This document shows, in pieces, positions 49,262 to 59,472 of a DNA stretch of 64,000 nucleotides. The translations under genes and the position numbers were made by a program. Within the stretch, counting starts at the first letter, position 1. Every line of letters begins with the position of its first letter. Source of the stretch: Candidatus Saccharimonadota bacterium (GTDB lineage Bacteria > Patescibacteriota > Saccharimonadia > Saccharimonadales > Saccharimonadaceae). Below the pieces are notes generated by a model, which saw nothing but the letters and a program-made list of their open reading frames with translations, made no database searches and had not been told where the DNA came from. The stretch is taken from positions 1 through 64,000 of the forward strand of contig JAILQE010000004.1 in NCBI GenBank assembly GCA_024699125.1, read 5' to 3'.

Positions 49262-51361
49262 ATGGCCACCGAAATTAAAGACCTATCCAAATTCCGCAAT
49301 ATTGGTATTATTGCCCATATTGATGCCGGAAAAACCACTACTTCCGAGGCGATTCTTTATCGCACCGGTCTCAAACACAAAATTGACCTCGTGAAAGGCG
49401 ACACCGGCGGTGCAACCACCGACTGGATGGAGCAGGAAAAAGAGCGCGGTATTACGATTACCTCCGCTGCTGTGACTGCTACCTGGAAAGGTCACAAAAT
49501 TAACATTATCGATACCCCGGGCCACATCGACTTTACCGCAGAGGTGGAACGCTCCCTTCGCGTGCTCGATGGTGCTGTCGTGGTCTTCGATGGTAAGATG
49601 GGCGTAGAAGCTCAGTCTGAAACTGTTTGGCGCCAAGCTACCAAATACGGCGTGCCTCGTATCTGCTTCGTCAACAAAATTAACCAAATCGGTGGTGATT
49701 TTTACAAATCTCTTGATTCTATTCACAAACGTCTTTCCAAAAATGCCGTGGCTATTCATCTTCCAATCGGCTTCGAAAAAGACATCTGCGGCGTTGTCGA
49801 CCTTATCGACATGAAAGCTTACACTTACAAAGATTACGCTGACCACGAGCTTACCGTTGGCGAAATTCCAGCCGACATGGTTGAAAAAGCTAAGAACGCT
49901 CGTTCTATCCTCGTTGAAGAAGCCGTCCAAGCCGACGAAGCTTTGATGGAAAAATACTTCAACCAGGGTGAAGATTCTATCTCTGAAGTTGAACTCAAAG
50001 CTGCCCTTAGAAAACGCGTTATCGATGGCGACTTCTACCTAGTTACCGGCGGTGATGGCCGTGGTGTGATCGTTGAGAAAGTCCTCGACCTTATCACCGA
50101 CTATCTCCCATCCCCACTTGATCGTGACCAAGGCCAAACCTTTGGTACCGATCCAAAGACTGGCGACCAAATCGTTCGCAAAGCTGATGACAAAGAGCCT
50201 CTTACCGCTCTCGCCTTCAAGATTGCAACCGATCCATTCGTAGGTAAATTGATCTTCATCCGCGTTTACGCTGGTAAACTCAAATCTGGCGACACCATCA
50301 TGAACGCTACTACCGGCAACAAAGAACGCGTCGGTCGTATCGTCCGTATGTTCGCTGATAAACGTGAAGATATCTCCGAAATCGCTGCCGGCGATATCGC
50401 CGCCGTGGTTGGTCTCAAAGAGTGTACTACTGGTACCACCCTTTGTGATCCAGCTCACCCAATTCACCTTGAATCTATCGAATTCCCAGATCCACCAGTA
50501 TCTATCGCTGTCGAGCCAAAGACCAAAGCCGACCAAGAGAAAATGGGCATCGGTCTCTCTAAGATGGCTGAGGAAGATCCAACCTTCCGCGTCCACACTG
50601 ATGAAGAAACCGGCCAAACCATTATTTCCGGTATGGGCGAGCTTCACCTCGAGATTATTATCGACCGCTTGAAACGTGAACACGGCGTCGAAGCTAACAC
50701 TGGCGCCCCACAAGTTGCTTACCGTGAAACCATTCGCGGCACTGCCGAAGCACAAGGTAAACACATTAAGCAATCTGGTGGTCGTGGTCAATATGGTGAC
50801 GTTTGGATCAAGTTTGAGCCAAATGAACCAGGCAAAGGCTTCGAATTTATCGATATGATTAAGGGTGGCGTGGTTCCTCAGGAATACCGCAAACCAGTTC
50901 AAAAAGGTGTCGAAGACACCCTCGCTGGTGGTGTTATCGCTGGCTACCCAGTAGTAGACGTCAAAGCTACCCTCTATGATGGTTCTTACCACGATGTCGA
51001 CTCCTCCGAGCTCGCCTTCACCTTGGCTGGTGCCCTTGCAACTCGCGAAGGTATTAAGAAAGCTAACCCAGTGCTCCTCGAGCCTGTGATGAAGATGGAA
51101 ATTACCACCCCAGAAGAATTCATGGGTGACGTAATTGGCGATATCAACGCTCGCCGTGGTCGCGTCGACGAAATGGAAGATTTGAACGGTGGCGCCAAGC
51201 TCATCAAAGCCTTCTGCCCACTCGCTAACCTCTTTGGTTACACCGGTGACCTTCGTGGTATGTCCCAAGGCCGTGCCGCTTCTTCGATGGAGCTCTACGG
51301 TTACGAGGAAGTTCCACCAAACGTAGCTCAAGAAATCATCGAGAAGAGAAACTCTAAATAG
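49262..51361 (+). CDS. fusA: Elongation factor G
   Basis: [64 protein letters not shown]. Confidence 0.98.
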   Translation: MATEIKDLSKFRNIGIIAHIDAGKTTTSEAILYRTGLKHKIDLVKGDTGGATTDWMEQEKERGITITSAAVTATWKGHKINIIDTPGHIDFTAEVERSLRVLDGAVVVFDGKMGVEAQSETVWRQATKYGVPRICFVNKINQIGGDFYKSLDSIHKRLSKNAVAIHLPIGFEKDICGVVDLIDMKAYTYKDYADHELTVGEIPADMVEKAKNARSILVEEAVQADEALMEKYFNQGEDSISEVELKAALRKRVIDGDFYLVTGGDGRGVIVEKVLDLITDYLPSPLDRDQGQTFGTDPKTGDQIVRKADDKEPLTALAFKIATDPFVGKLIFIRVYAGKLKSGDTIMNATTGNKERVGRIVRMFADKREDISEIAAGDIAAVVGLKECTTGTTLCDPAHPIHLESIEFPDPPVSIAVEPKTKADQEKMGIGLSKMAEEDPTFRVHTDEETGQTIISGMGELHLEIIIDRLKREHGVEANTGAPQVAYRETIRGTAEAQGKHIKQSGGRGQYGDVWIKFEPNEPGKGFEFIDMIKGGVVPQEYRKPVQKGVEDTLAGGVIAGYPVVDVKATLYDGSYHDVDSSELAFTLAGALATREGIKKANPVLLEPVMKMEITTPEEFMGDVIGDINARRGRVDEMEDLNGGAKLIKAFCPLANLFGYTGDLRGMSQGRAASSMELYGYEEVPPNVAQEIIEKRNSK

Positions 51362-51368
51362 TCTCTAA

Positions 51369-51399
51369 CAAAAATCCGGCTAGATTAGCCGGATTTTTG
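51369..51399 (+). terminator. Intrinsic terminator after fusA
   Basis: AAAATCCGGCTAGATTAGCCGGATTTTTGG. Confidence 0.85.
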
Positions 51400-51412
51400 G
51401 TTTAAAAGGGAA

Positions 51413-52492
51413 TTAACCTTGGAATTGTAGACTGCCCTTAGCGATGGCTGCTTTGTGAACTTCTTCGTATTCTTTCTTGTAGTCACGTGACAAGTCCATA
51501 ACATCTTTGTAGCCTTTATCTTTTTGCTTCATCTCGGCAACTTTGGCATGAAACTTGTTTGCAAATTCTTCCGAGCCGACTTCGCAGCCCAAAACCTCGG
51601 TTACCTTATCAACCATAACCATCTTGATGGCACTAAGTTTATCGCGATATTCACTCTTTTTGGCTTTCTTACCACCAATTGCAGCTATTTGCATATTGAT
51701 TTCAATCAAGAACTCCGTAGCAATCATAAATTCAAGATCACTATTCGGGTTGCAACCAACGACCTGCCCATCTCGATCCAAAATGATGTCATTAGTCATC
51801 TCCTTGAATGATTCATTAGAGAGCGCAAGCACAAAATGTGGCGCTTTTTTCTCTGTAAAACGCTGCTTGCCTCGACGGCAGAAAACAATTTCTTGCCGCC
51901 ATGGCTCAAAATCTTTCATAGAGCTGAAGGCTCCGTTGGCACCGCTTTCGAATTTTTTCACAACGTGCTTATTGATCTCATCGTGATTTGCATCGTTTTT
52001 CAGAGCAGCTACATCGATTGAACAAGTAATCCAATCTTTCCCACTTTTGATACCATAAATAATATCCGTAGCGCGCTTTTCGTCATCATAAGTTGAGGCC
52101 CAAATTGCATAAGACCCATTGTTTTTAAGAAGACTGGTTGGCCTACCTTCGCCACCGAGAAACATCGTCATAAGGGGCTCGGATGCCTTTTGAAAAACAT
52201 CCGTTCTGTCGTTGCTGTAGTCCTGGACAGATTGCTTAGAGGTTACGGCATACTCACACCTCTCAATAAAATCATTGCTATATCCATAAGTATTCTTGTA
52301 TTCTTTTAATTGGATGCGTGGCACGTTTTTGATAACAGTCTTGGCTTTTTCTACGAGGTCATCGCGTCCGCCCTCGTTGTTTGAGGTATCTTCTTTAAAA
52401 GTAGCGTCCATTGACTTTTCAGCCCTGTTTCTAAGAGTATCTGTTTGTTTTGGGGTTTCTGGATTAAGCTTGCCTGTTAGTTTTTCCTTCAT
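51413..52492 (-). CDS. Hypothetical soluble protein
   Basis: 359 aa ORF with no recognised motifs; preceded by SD AAGGAGAC. Confidence 0.7.
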   Translation of the reverse strand: MKEKLTGKLNPETPKQTDTLRNRAEKSMDATFKEDTSNNEGGRDDLVEKAKTVIKNVPRIQLKEYKNTYGYSNDFIERCEYAVTSKQSVQDYSNDRTDVFQKASEPLMTMFLGGEGRPTSLLKNNGSYAIWASTYDDEKRATDIIYGIKSGKDWITCSIDVAALKNDANHDEINKHVVKKFESGANGAFSSMKDFEPWRQEIVFCRRGKQRFTEKKAPHFVLALSNESFKEMTNDIILDRDGQVVGCNPNSDLEFMIATEFLIEINMQIAAIGGKKAKKSEYRDKLSAIKMVMVDKVTEVLGCEVGSEEFANKFHAKVAEMKQKDKGYKDVMDLSRDYKKEYEEVHKAAIAKGSLQFQG

Positions 52493-52566
52493 TCTGGGTC
52501 TCCTTACTAGTATTTTAGCACAAAAAAATCGAGGCCCTATTGCTAGGACCTCGAAAGGTGCTAAGT

Positions 52567-52875
52567 CTAGGAGAATAACTCCTGGATGTTCTTAATCAGA
52601 ACGCTTTCCATATATTTTACGCGTTCCTTTTGGAAGACCGGGTTATGGTAGACACGAATTTCTCCCCAGGGGAGACGACTTAAATCATGTCCCGAGCAAA
52701 GACCCAAACGACGATAGTTAATCAGCTCGCTTTCGATTTCACCCTCCTTCTTACTATCGAAAGAACCAAGCTTAAAATAATAGATCGTCTCCCCGTTATG
52801 GGGTCTTTCGACCTGGACCTTCATGAATTTCCGACCCTTCCCAGATCGGCACAACAACCGTTTAAATGCTCCCAT
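52567..52875 (-). CDS. Hypothetical small protein
   Basis: SD GGAGGTGTGAC before ATG; TTGACA..TATAAT promoter on minus strand. Confidence 0.65.
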   Translation of the reverse strand: MGAFKRLLCRSGKGRKFMKVQVERPHNGETIYYFKLGSFDSKKEGEIESELINYRRLGLCSGHDLSRLPWGEIRVYHNPVFQKERVKYMESVLIKNIQELFS

Positions 52876-52975
52876 GTCACACCTCCTTCCTTTTCGTAAA
52901 CATGGGTCAAAAAGCTGTTCTGCATGTAATTATAGCATAAATACTTTGAAATGTCAATAATATAATCTTTTTCTA

Positions 52976-53003
52976 TTGCATATTTCAAGATAAATGTTAT
53001 AAT
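52976..53003 (+). promoter_or_regulatory. Sigma70-like extended -10 promoter for candidate ncRNA 1
   Basis: TTGCAT, 16-nt spacer, TGTTATAAT. Confidence 0.7.
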
Positions 53004-53010
53004 GGTCTCG

Positions 53011-53225
53011 TGATGTAAGTGGGTGTGCGAAAATTACATATTGCGGCGACCTTTAGACGCCAGAGAACGGCTGTGGACAGTCATCTCGTTTATCTATTGG
53101 AGGGGGCGCATTAGTCCTCTAAACCTAATATTTAGGTAAATCTTCTAAAACACCGGGGAGGCAGACCCCACAACATTGCAAAATCATTCTGCTAAGCAAT
53201 ACAAAACATCCACTTACATCTAGTA
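53011..53225 (+). ncRNA. Candidate multi-branched structured ncRNA upstream of tuf
   Basis: Closing stem GATGTAAGTGG / CCACTTACATC; internal hairpins GGCGACCTTTAGACGCC, GGCTGTGGACAGTC, GGAGG..CCTC, ACCTAATATTTAGGT, GGGGAGGCAGACCCC, ATTGC..GCAAT; no convincing ORF. Confidence 0.7.
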
Positions 53226-53313
53226 CATCGGCGACCATCTGCGTCGCGGTAACATCTATACACCCCTGGCCCCTGCGGTCAGGGGTAACTTAATGGTAAA
53301 AACATAAAAGGTA

Positions 53314-53342
53314 TTGCAATTTTTTTGAAATTGTGCTATAAT
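53314..53342 (+). promoter_or_regulatory. Sigma70-like promoter for candidate ncRNA 2
   Basis: TTGCAA, 17-nt spacer, TGCTATAAT. Confidence 0.75.
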
Positions 53343-53349
53343 AATATAA

Positions 53350-53499
53350 GCACCTTATCACAGATATTTTGACCCCCGAACAAGCAGCCACCCCCCTTAG
53401 AGCTGATACAAAAACTTTTGCTTGTTTGCTTGTTCGGATTTATATAAAACTACTTGGCCAGTAGTCGGGGAGTCTCTTTGCGGACTCCCCATTTTTTTT
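53350..53499 (+). ncRNA. Second candidate small RNA with own promoter and terminator
   Basis: CCGAACAAGCA / TGCTTGTTCGG stem, ACTACTTGGCCAGTAGT hairpin, terminator GGGGAGTCTCTTTGCGGACTCCCCATTTTTTTT; no ORF. Confidence 0.65.
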
Positions 53500-53621
53500 C
53501 CCAGATTTTTTTGCTTTTAGCTCTTTACAATCTTTAAAAAATAGTCTAAAATAATATAGTAGAGTTTTGGAGCTGGTTTTTATTAGCGCTCCAAACATAA
53601 TATAAATTAAAAGGAGAAAGA

Positions 53622-54806
53622 ATGGCAAATTTTGACCGTTCCAAGCCACATATCAATGTTGGTACCATGGGTCACGTCGACCATGGTAAAACCACTTTAA
53701 CTGCTGCTATCACCACAGTTCTTAGCCGCAGACTTCCATCCGACGTTAACAAACCAGTCGCTTACGACCAAATCGATAACGCTCCAGAAGAGAAAGCTCG
53801 TGGTATCACCATCGCTACCTCTCACCAAGAGTACGAATCTGAAAAACGCCACTACGCTCACGTCGATATGCCAGGCCACGCCGATTACATCAAGAACATG
53901 ATTACCGGTGCCGCCCAAGTCGATGGTGCAATTCTCGTAGTTGCAGCTAACGATGGCCCGTTGCCACAAACTCGTGAGCACGTACTTCTCGCTCACCAGG
54001 TGAACGTGCCAAAAATCATCGTCTTCCTCAACAAAATGGATCTCGCTGACCCAGAACTCGTTGAGCTCGTAGAGATGGATGTTCGTGACCTTCTTAACAA
54101 ATACGGTTATGATGGTGACAACGCTCCAATCATCAAAGGTTCTGCAACCAAAGCCCTCGAAGGCGACAAGGAAGCCGAAGATGCTATCATGGAACTCGTT
54201 CACGCTATGGACGAATACTTCGATATCCCAGAACACGATCTCGACAAACCATTCTTGATGCCAGTTGAAGACGTCTTCTCAATCAAAGGCCGTGGTACTG
54301 TTGCTACCGGTCGTATCGAGCAAGGTGTTGTCAAACTCAACGACGAAGTTGAAATCGTTGGTCTTCGTGACACTCAAAAATCCGTTGTTACCGGTATCGA
54401 AGCCTTCCACAAGACTCTCGACCAAGGTCAAGCTGGCGATAACGCTGGTCTTCTCCTCCGCGGTATTGAACGTGAACAAATCGAACGTGGCCAAGTGATC
54501 GCCAAACCAGGCACCATCACCCCACACACCGAATTTGAAGCTCAGGTTTACATCCTTAAGAAAGAGGAAGGTGGCCGCCACACTCCATTCTCAAAGGGTT
54601 ACAAACCACAATTCTACTTCCGCACCACCGATGTTACCGGTGAAGTTGAGCTCCCAGCTGACAAAGAAATCGTCATGCCTGGCGACCAAGTCACCTTCAA
54701 CGTCAAACTTCTTGCCCCAGTCGCTATGAACAACAACGACCGCTTCGCTATCCGCGAAGGTGGCAAGACCGTTGGTTCTGGTGTTATCACCAAAGTTATC
54801 AAATAA
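53622..54806 (+). CDS. tuf: Elongation factor Tu
   Basis: [74 protein letters not shown]. Confidence 0.98.
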   Translation: MANFDRSKPHINVGTMGHVDHGKTTLTAAITTVLSRRLPSDVNKPVAYDQIDNAPEEKARGITIATSHQEYESEKRHYAHVDMPGHADYIKNMITGAAQVDGAILVVAANDGPLPQTREHVLLAHQVNVPKIIVFLNKMDLADPELVELVEMDVRDLLNKYGYDGDNAPIIKGSATKALEGDKEAEDAIMELVHAMDEYFDIPEHDLDKPFLMPVEDVFSIKGRGTVATGRIEQGVVKLNDEVEIVGLRDTQKSVVTGIEAFHKTLDQGQAGDNAGLLLRGIEREQIERGQVIAKPGTITPHTEFEAQVYILKKEEGGRHTPFSKGYKPQFYFRTTDVTGEVELPADKEIVMPGDQVTFNVKLLAPVAMNNNDRFAIREGGKTVGSGVITKVIK

Positions 54807-54823
54807 TAATTGCTAACTTACAA

Positions 54824-54853
54824 AAAAATCTCCCTTCGGGGAGATTTTTTGTG
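54824..54853 (+). terminator. Intrinsic terminator after tuf
   Basis: AAAAATCTCCCTTCGGGGAGATTTTTTG. Confidence 0.88.
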
Positions 54854-54927
54854 CTTTGCACCAAATTGACGAGAAGGCCAAATTATGCTAAAATAATAAT
54901 ACTATACTTAGAAAGGGGGTACTTAGT

Positions 54928-55563
54928 ATGGAGTACCTAGCATATCTAATTCTCGCCTGGCTCTTCTGGCCTGGTCTTTTTATTATTATCGCGGCCATCT
55001 TCGAGTCCCGGATACCACCGCTGTGGACATACCAAGCGAGAGCATTCTTGCCCGGAGAATTCACTATCGCGATAATGTTCCTGGCGTTCCTTCAGGATGC
55101 CGGCTGGAAATGGTCGAAACTTCTCCCGAAGCTCGACTGGAGCCTAGCTATATCCCTACTCTGTCTCGCCGTCGCCTTTTGGAGGCAAAGAGACGACTGG
55201 AGTTACTACATGGATCCGACGAAGAGCTGTCTGACAAGCAGGCGTTCAGTTATGAGTCCAAGTAAATGGGCCCATGACATTGTTGGTTACTACCTGACAA
55301 TCCCGCTCGTTGCGATAAACGGGGTCCGTTTATTCTCCCATTGGAACAAATTGGCCTGGTTATTCCTGGTGGCACTGTTCTTCTACGGTGTTGTTCTAGC
55401 ATGGGATATCGTGCACCCAGCGTCAAGCGAGGACGCATATGCCAGACAACCAGATGACTGGCAGCCCATATGGAAAGCTGACGAGTTCACGTGGACACGT
55501 AAGCAGTGGCATCGCCGCATCTGGAACAAAAAGCACATTAAAATAGAAAACACCAGCCCTTAA
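54928..55563 (+). CDS. Hypothetical multi-TM membrane protein
   Basis: SD AAAGGGGG before ATG; hydrophobic segments WLFWPGLFIIIAAIF, LAWLFLVALFFYGVVLAW. Confidence 0.65.
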   Translation: MEYLAYLILAWLFWPGLFIIIAAIFESRIPPLWTYQARAFLPGEFTIAIMFLAFLQDAGWKWSKLLPKLDWSLAISLLCLAVAFWRQRDDWSYYMDPTKSCLTSRRSVMSPSKWAHDIVGYYLTIPLVAINGVRLFSHWNKLAWLFLVALFFYGVVLAWDIVHPASSEDAYARQPDDWQPIWKADEFTWTRKQWHRRIWNKKHIKIENTSP

Positions 55564-55578
55564 GGCTGGTTTTTTCTT
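55549..55578 (+). terminator. Intrinsic terminator
   Basis: AACACCAGCCCTTAAGGCTGGTTTTTTC. Confidence 0.8.
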
Positions 55579-55581
55579 GGC

Positions 55582-56511
55582 TTAAAACAATTTTCGATTG
55601 CGACGTTTTTTAATAAATGAAACAATACCAACCACCACCACAATCAATGCGAGCACTATCACAACCAATATCGGTAGAGGCAAAATCAAAATTACTTTAG
55701 TCATCACCACCTCCGTTTTACCGTCAACCTCAACCGTATAATCCGCCACAAAAAGGCCAAGATACGGCGTCTCTTCCCAAATATTTTCAATCGTACGCGA
55801 CGAACCAGGCAACAGGGAAGCACCAGTAACCTTGTTGTACACTTCGCGCCCCAATAAAGTTTTTATCACCAGGGTCCCCTTAACATCAGAATCGATATTG
55901 CCATTATTTGTTATCTTAATACCGGCATAAATGGCAGTTTTATCATCTCTTACGCCCTTTTCGAGATAAGACTCGGCTACATCAAATTCGCGCACCGTTT
56001 CGCCACCATTTACATGCGCATAAATCAGCATCCCCACGCGCGAAGACGACGAAATCACAGCGTCACCGCCAGAATTCTCGCTCTCTGTAAAAATCACCGC
56101 ATATTGCCCGCCATCCGGGATACTTTCCGGCACCAAAACTCTAAAATTCACTTCGCGTTTAGCGCACGGCGCCACCCTGATCTCGAGAGTATCCACCACG
56201 CCGCCACTGGCGTCTAGAAACTTAATCCAGCGACTAATCTGAGTGTATGTAGTTTCGCTTTCAAAATCTTTTTTGTTTTCGTCATCAGAATAAGGAGCGG
56301 CATAAATCTTGAAGACTGTCTCTTTATTTGCCTGATTTTGCACCGTAAATGAGTCATCAATACGTGAATTTCCGCCCTCAATTGTAAGATTCTTTGAGAT
56401 CGGATTGACTAAAACACCAGCGCCGGCACCACATTCTTCGGCCAAGGCCACCTTACCACCACAAAAACCCGCCACCAAAACAAGAAGCAGACCTGCCAAT
56501 ATCTTTTTCAT
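55582..56511 (-). CDS. DUF916-like surface protein with C-terminal TM (paralogue of 19030 and 19989 genes)
   Basis: Signal peptide MKKILAGLLLVLVAGFCGGKVALA; VNPISKNLTIEGGNSRIDDSFTVQNQ...YAAPYSD...TYTQISRWIKFLD...GGQYAVIF; TM plus KKRRNRK; TATAAT 6 nt before ATG 56511. Confidence 0.72.
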   Translation of the reverse strand: MKKILAGLLLVLVAGFCGGKVALAEECGAGAGVLVNPISKNLTIEGGNSRIDDSFTVQNQANKETVFKIYAAPYSDDENKKDFESETTYTQISRWIKFLDASGGVVDTLEIRVAPCAKREVNFRVLVPESIPDGGQYAVIFTESENSGGDAVISSSSRVGMLIYAHVNGGETVREFDVAESYLEKGVRDDKTAIYAGIKITNNGNIDSDVKGTLVIKTLLGREVYNKVTGASLLPGSSRTIENIWEETPYLGLFVADYTVEVDGKTEVVMTKVILILPLPILVVIVLALIVVVVGIVSFIKKRRNRKLF

Positions 56512-56565
56512 ATCCCTATTATACACGAATCGCATGAAAAAGGGGTCCCGTAGGACCCCGTAGGC

Positions 56566-56931
56566 TTAAAAAACACCTAGCTTGCTGAATACCGCACATG
56601 CGATTGCGAGAGCAATCACGGCTATGAAGAAGATCTTCCAGCCTAAGCCAAAGTATTCAGACTGCGTATCTTTTGCGAAGGATTCAAACCCTTCTTGATA
56701 CTGCTCAGCCTGAATGGCCTTAACTTCGGCCCGATGCTGTTTCTTCTTCTCGCGCGACTCCGTAATCTCCGGCAATACTTCATCGTCGTTATCCACGACA
56801 TGGTGGTTACGTGCTGCTTCGCCGTTCGGTAATACCAAGTTACTAGTCCTTCCGGACTCCTTCTTTTCGCCAGCTATCGTCCAACCAGGGTAGACAAGAA
56901 TTGACGATTCTTTATTGTTCTCTTTTGCCAT
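56566..56931 (-). CDS. Hypothetical protein with C-terminal TM anchor
   Basis: C-terminal IFFIAVIALAIACAVFSKLGVF; SD AGGGGGTG. Confidence 0.65.
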   Translation of the reverse strand: MAKENNKESSILVYPGWTIAGEKKESGRTSNLVLPNGEAARNHHVVDNDDEVLPEITESREKKKQHRAEVKAIQAEQYQEGFESFAKDTQSEYFGLGWKIFFIAVIALAIACAVFSKLGVF

Positions 56932-57127
56932 GCTTAGGCACCCCCTTGTTTGTATTTTTGTGAATCATATTATACCACAAATTGCATAAAATTTCCACCC
57001 CATCTTGATTTTTCCGATAAAATTTGCTATAATTAGAAGATAAACTAATATTAATCATCTATTCTCAAAAACTTATCGACGGATCATCTAAGAATTCATC
57101 TGAGGTTATGAGAAAAGAAAGGAAAAC

Positions 57128-57466
57128 ATGGCTGAAGCCAAAAAAGCTGCCCCAAAAGCAGAAGGACTCAAAATCCGCATCCGCTTAAAAGCCTATGACC
57201 ACCGTGTCATCGACCAAAGCACCAAACAAATCGTAGATACCGCTATCCGCACCGGCGCCTCCGTATCTGGCCCAGTGCCTCTACCAACCAAGCGTTCTAC
57301 CTTTACCGTAGTTAAATCCCCACATGTCTACAAGACCGGTGGTGAAGCTTTCGAAATGAAAGTCCACAAACGCTTGATCGACATCAACAACGCCACCCCA
57401 AAAACCATCGAGAGCCTTCAAAATCTCTCTTTGCCTGCTGGCGTCGATGCCGAAATCAAAATGTAA
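57128..57466 (+). CDS. rpsJ: 30S ribosomal protein S10
   Basis: [55 protein letters not shown]. Confidence 0.97.
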   Translation: MAEAKKAAPKAEGLKIRIRLKAYDHRVIDQSTKQIVDTAIRTGASVSGPVPLPTKRSTFTVVKSPHVYKTGGEAFEMKVHKRLIDINNATPKTIESLQNLSLPAGVDAEIKM

Positions 57467-57477
57467 TAAAACTACAT

Positions 57478-57507
57478 CAAAGAGCCCTTAACCGGGCTCT
57501 TTTTTGT
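57478..57507 (+). terminator. Intrinsic terminator fused to the downstream promoter
   Basis: AAGAGCCCTTAACCGGGCTCTTTTTT directly followed by TGTGCTATAAT. Confidence 0.85.
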
Positions 57508-57521
57508 GCTATAATATTTTT

Positions 57522-58793
57522 ATGAAATTAATCGCTAAATTAAAGAAGCGTTTTTACTTTGTTGCTGCAAAATACTTCCGACACTTCGCAAAACGCTCCC
57601 TAAAACGCTGGAATCCCCGCATTATCGCTATTACTGGCTCCGCTGGCAAAACCACCATGCTTCACATCGCCGAGCACGAACTAAACGGCAAAGCCCACTA
57701 TTCGCACGACGCAAACTCGGCCTTTGGTGTCTCTTTTGATATCCTAGGCATCAAGGGAATTAAAGGCTCTAAATCCCGCTGGATTTATCTAATTCTCGCC
57801 GCCCCTATCAAATCGCTCTATTATAAGCATAAAGAGCCATTTTACGTCGTTGAAATCGATGGCGAGCGCCCACACGAGACCGAATTTCTCGCCACTTGGC
57901 TCAAACCAGAGGTCACCATCTGGGTGTCCATCGGTTTATCTCATGCTGTTCAGTTTGAAAACGAAGTCGAATCCGGTCACTTTAAGAACCTCGCTTCTGC
58001 CATTACCGCCGAGTTCGCTACTCTCCCTCAAAACACCCAAAAATTAGTCTATATTGACTCCGAGCAACCTCTAATGCGTGAAGCTACTAAAGATATCAAA
58101 GCCAAGGTAGTCGCTTTCAAAAAATCTGACCTCAAGAAGTACGTTGTCTACCCAAATCACACCGATTTTACCTACGGCAGCACCACCTTCCACTTTAACC
58201 ACCCACAGCCACGTGAGATCGCTTATCAGTTGTTGGTAGCTCAAGATCTCATGCGCTATCTCAAGATGCCATTTAACCCAGATTTCTCCGACCTCGATAT
58301 GCCACCAGGCCGCAGCAATTATCTCCGTGGTAAAAAGGGAATCAACATTATCGATAGCAGTTATAATGCCCACATTATCTCTGTTGCATCCATTCTAGAT
58401 ATGGTCAGGCGCTTGCATGCCGAAGAAAAATGGCTAATTATTGGCGACATTGTTGACCAGGGTTCCATCGAGGGCGACGAGCACCAAAAACTCGCCGAAT
58501 TAATTGCCGATGCCAAACCAGACAACATTATTTTGGTTGGTCGCCGCACCAAAAAATACACCGCGCCTCGTCTTAAAGAGCTTGGCTATTCTGCCCACAC
58601 CACTCTCGACCCACGTAAAGCCCTCGAATACATCGAGAAACACACCACTGGCAAAGAAACCCTGATTTTTAAGGGTAGCCAATATCTCGAGTGGATCATC
58701 GAGAAACTCCTCGAAGATCCAGCTGATGCCGATAAGCTCTGCCGCCGCGAAAAAGCCGCTGTGGCTCGCCGCAAGAAATGGGGGCTAGACTAA
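57522..58793 (+). CDS. Mur ligase family protein (MurF-like)
   Basis: IIAITGSAGKTTMLHIAEHELNGKAHYSHDANSAFGV, IIDSSYNAHIISVASILDMVRRL, GDIVDQGSIEGDEHQKLAELI. Confidence 0.85.
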   Translation: MKLIAKLKKRFYFVAAKYFRHFAKRSLKRWNPRIIAITGSAGKTTMLHIAEHELNGKAHYSHDANSAFGVSFDILGIKGIKGSKSRWIYLILAAPIKSLYYKHKEPFYVVEIDGERPHETEFLATWLKPEVTIWVSIGLSHAVQFENEVESGHFKNLASAITAEFATLPQNTQKLVYIDSEQPLMREATKDIKAKVVAFKKSDLKKYVVYPNHTDFTYGSTTFHFNHPQPREIAYQLLVAQDLMRYLKMPFNPDFSDLDMPPGRSNYLRGKKGINIIDSSYNAHIISVASILDMVRRLHAEEKWLIIGDIVDQGSIEGDEHQKLAELIADAKPDNIILVGRRTKKYTAPRLKELGYSAHTTLDPRKALEYIEKHTTGKETLIFKGSQYLEWIIEKLLEDPADADKLCRREKAAVARRKKWGLD

Positions 58794-58794
58794 C

Positions 58795-59472
58795 ATGCCA
58801 ACTCTCTATATCATCCACGGGTGGACTTACACTGTCGAACCATGGGCAAAAACCATCGCCCTGCTCGAAAAGCACGGTCTTAAGGTTAAAATGTTGCACG
58901 TTCCTGGCCTCACCGAGCCTTCCGAAAAGGTCTGGTCCATCGAAGATTACGTCAAATGGGCCAACCAAAGTATCCCAGATGGGGCTATCGCACTTGGTCA
59001 TTCTAATGGCGGCCGCATCCTCTTAAATCTTTGCGCCAAAAACCCGAAAAAACTAAAGAGTTTGATCCTTCTTAGCGCCGCTGGTATTTACGAGCCATCC
59101 AAGAGAAAATCCCTAGTCAAGGCGATGGCCAAAATCGGTCACCCACTTAAAAAAGTACCGTTGATTAGCAAGGTATTTCACCGCCTTACCGGCTCTACCG
59201 ACTATGCTCGCGCCCCTAAAAACATGCAAACTACCCTCGAAAACATGCTAAAATCCGACCAAACCCTAAATATCGAGGCTGTCACCACTAAAACCCGCAT
59301 TTTATGGGGCAAAAAAGACACCATCACCCCACCGCGCCACGCCGAAAAAATGGCCAGCCGCTTACCAAATGCAAATTTGCAACTCTTTGATAACTGGACT
59401 CACGCTCCATACATTTCTCATCCAGAAGAGCTCGCCAAAGCCATTTTAACTACCTATAAGGAGCTTATGTAA
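58795..59472 (+). CDS. Alpha/beta hydrolase
   Basis: LYIIHGWTYTVEPWAKTIALLEKHG, IALGHSNGGRILLNLC (GxSxGG), ILWGKKDTITPPRHAEKMA. Confidence 0.88.
   Translation: MPTLYIIHGWTYTVEPWAKTIALLEKHGLKVKMLHVPGLTEPSEKVWSIEDYVKWANQSIPDGAIALGHSNGGRILLNLCAKNPKKLKSLILLSAAGIYEPSKRKSLVKAMAKIGHPLKKVPLISKVFHRLTGSTDYARAPKNMQTTLENMLKSDQTLNIEAVTTKTRILWGKKDTITPPRHAEKMASRLPNANLQLFDNWTHAPYISHPEELAKAILTTYKELM

Noticed and set aside
50039-51331. 430-aa minus-strand ORF antisense to fusA
   Set aside because: It is the mirror of a highly conserved EF-G gene with biased codon usage; the translation has no recognisable domain and no SD. Treated as a shadow ORF.
53262-53287. ACCCCTGGCCCCTGCGGTCAGGGGT hairpin as terminator of ncRNA 1
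   Set aside because: Stem is good but no T-run follows; could be part of the RNA or a processing site, so not called a terminator.
53697-54236. 179-aa minus-strand ORF within tuf, plus other antisense ORFs over rpsB, tsf and fusA
   Set aside because: Antisense shadows of strongly coding, codon-biased genes.
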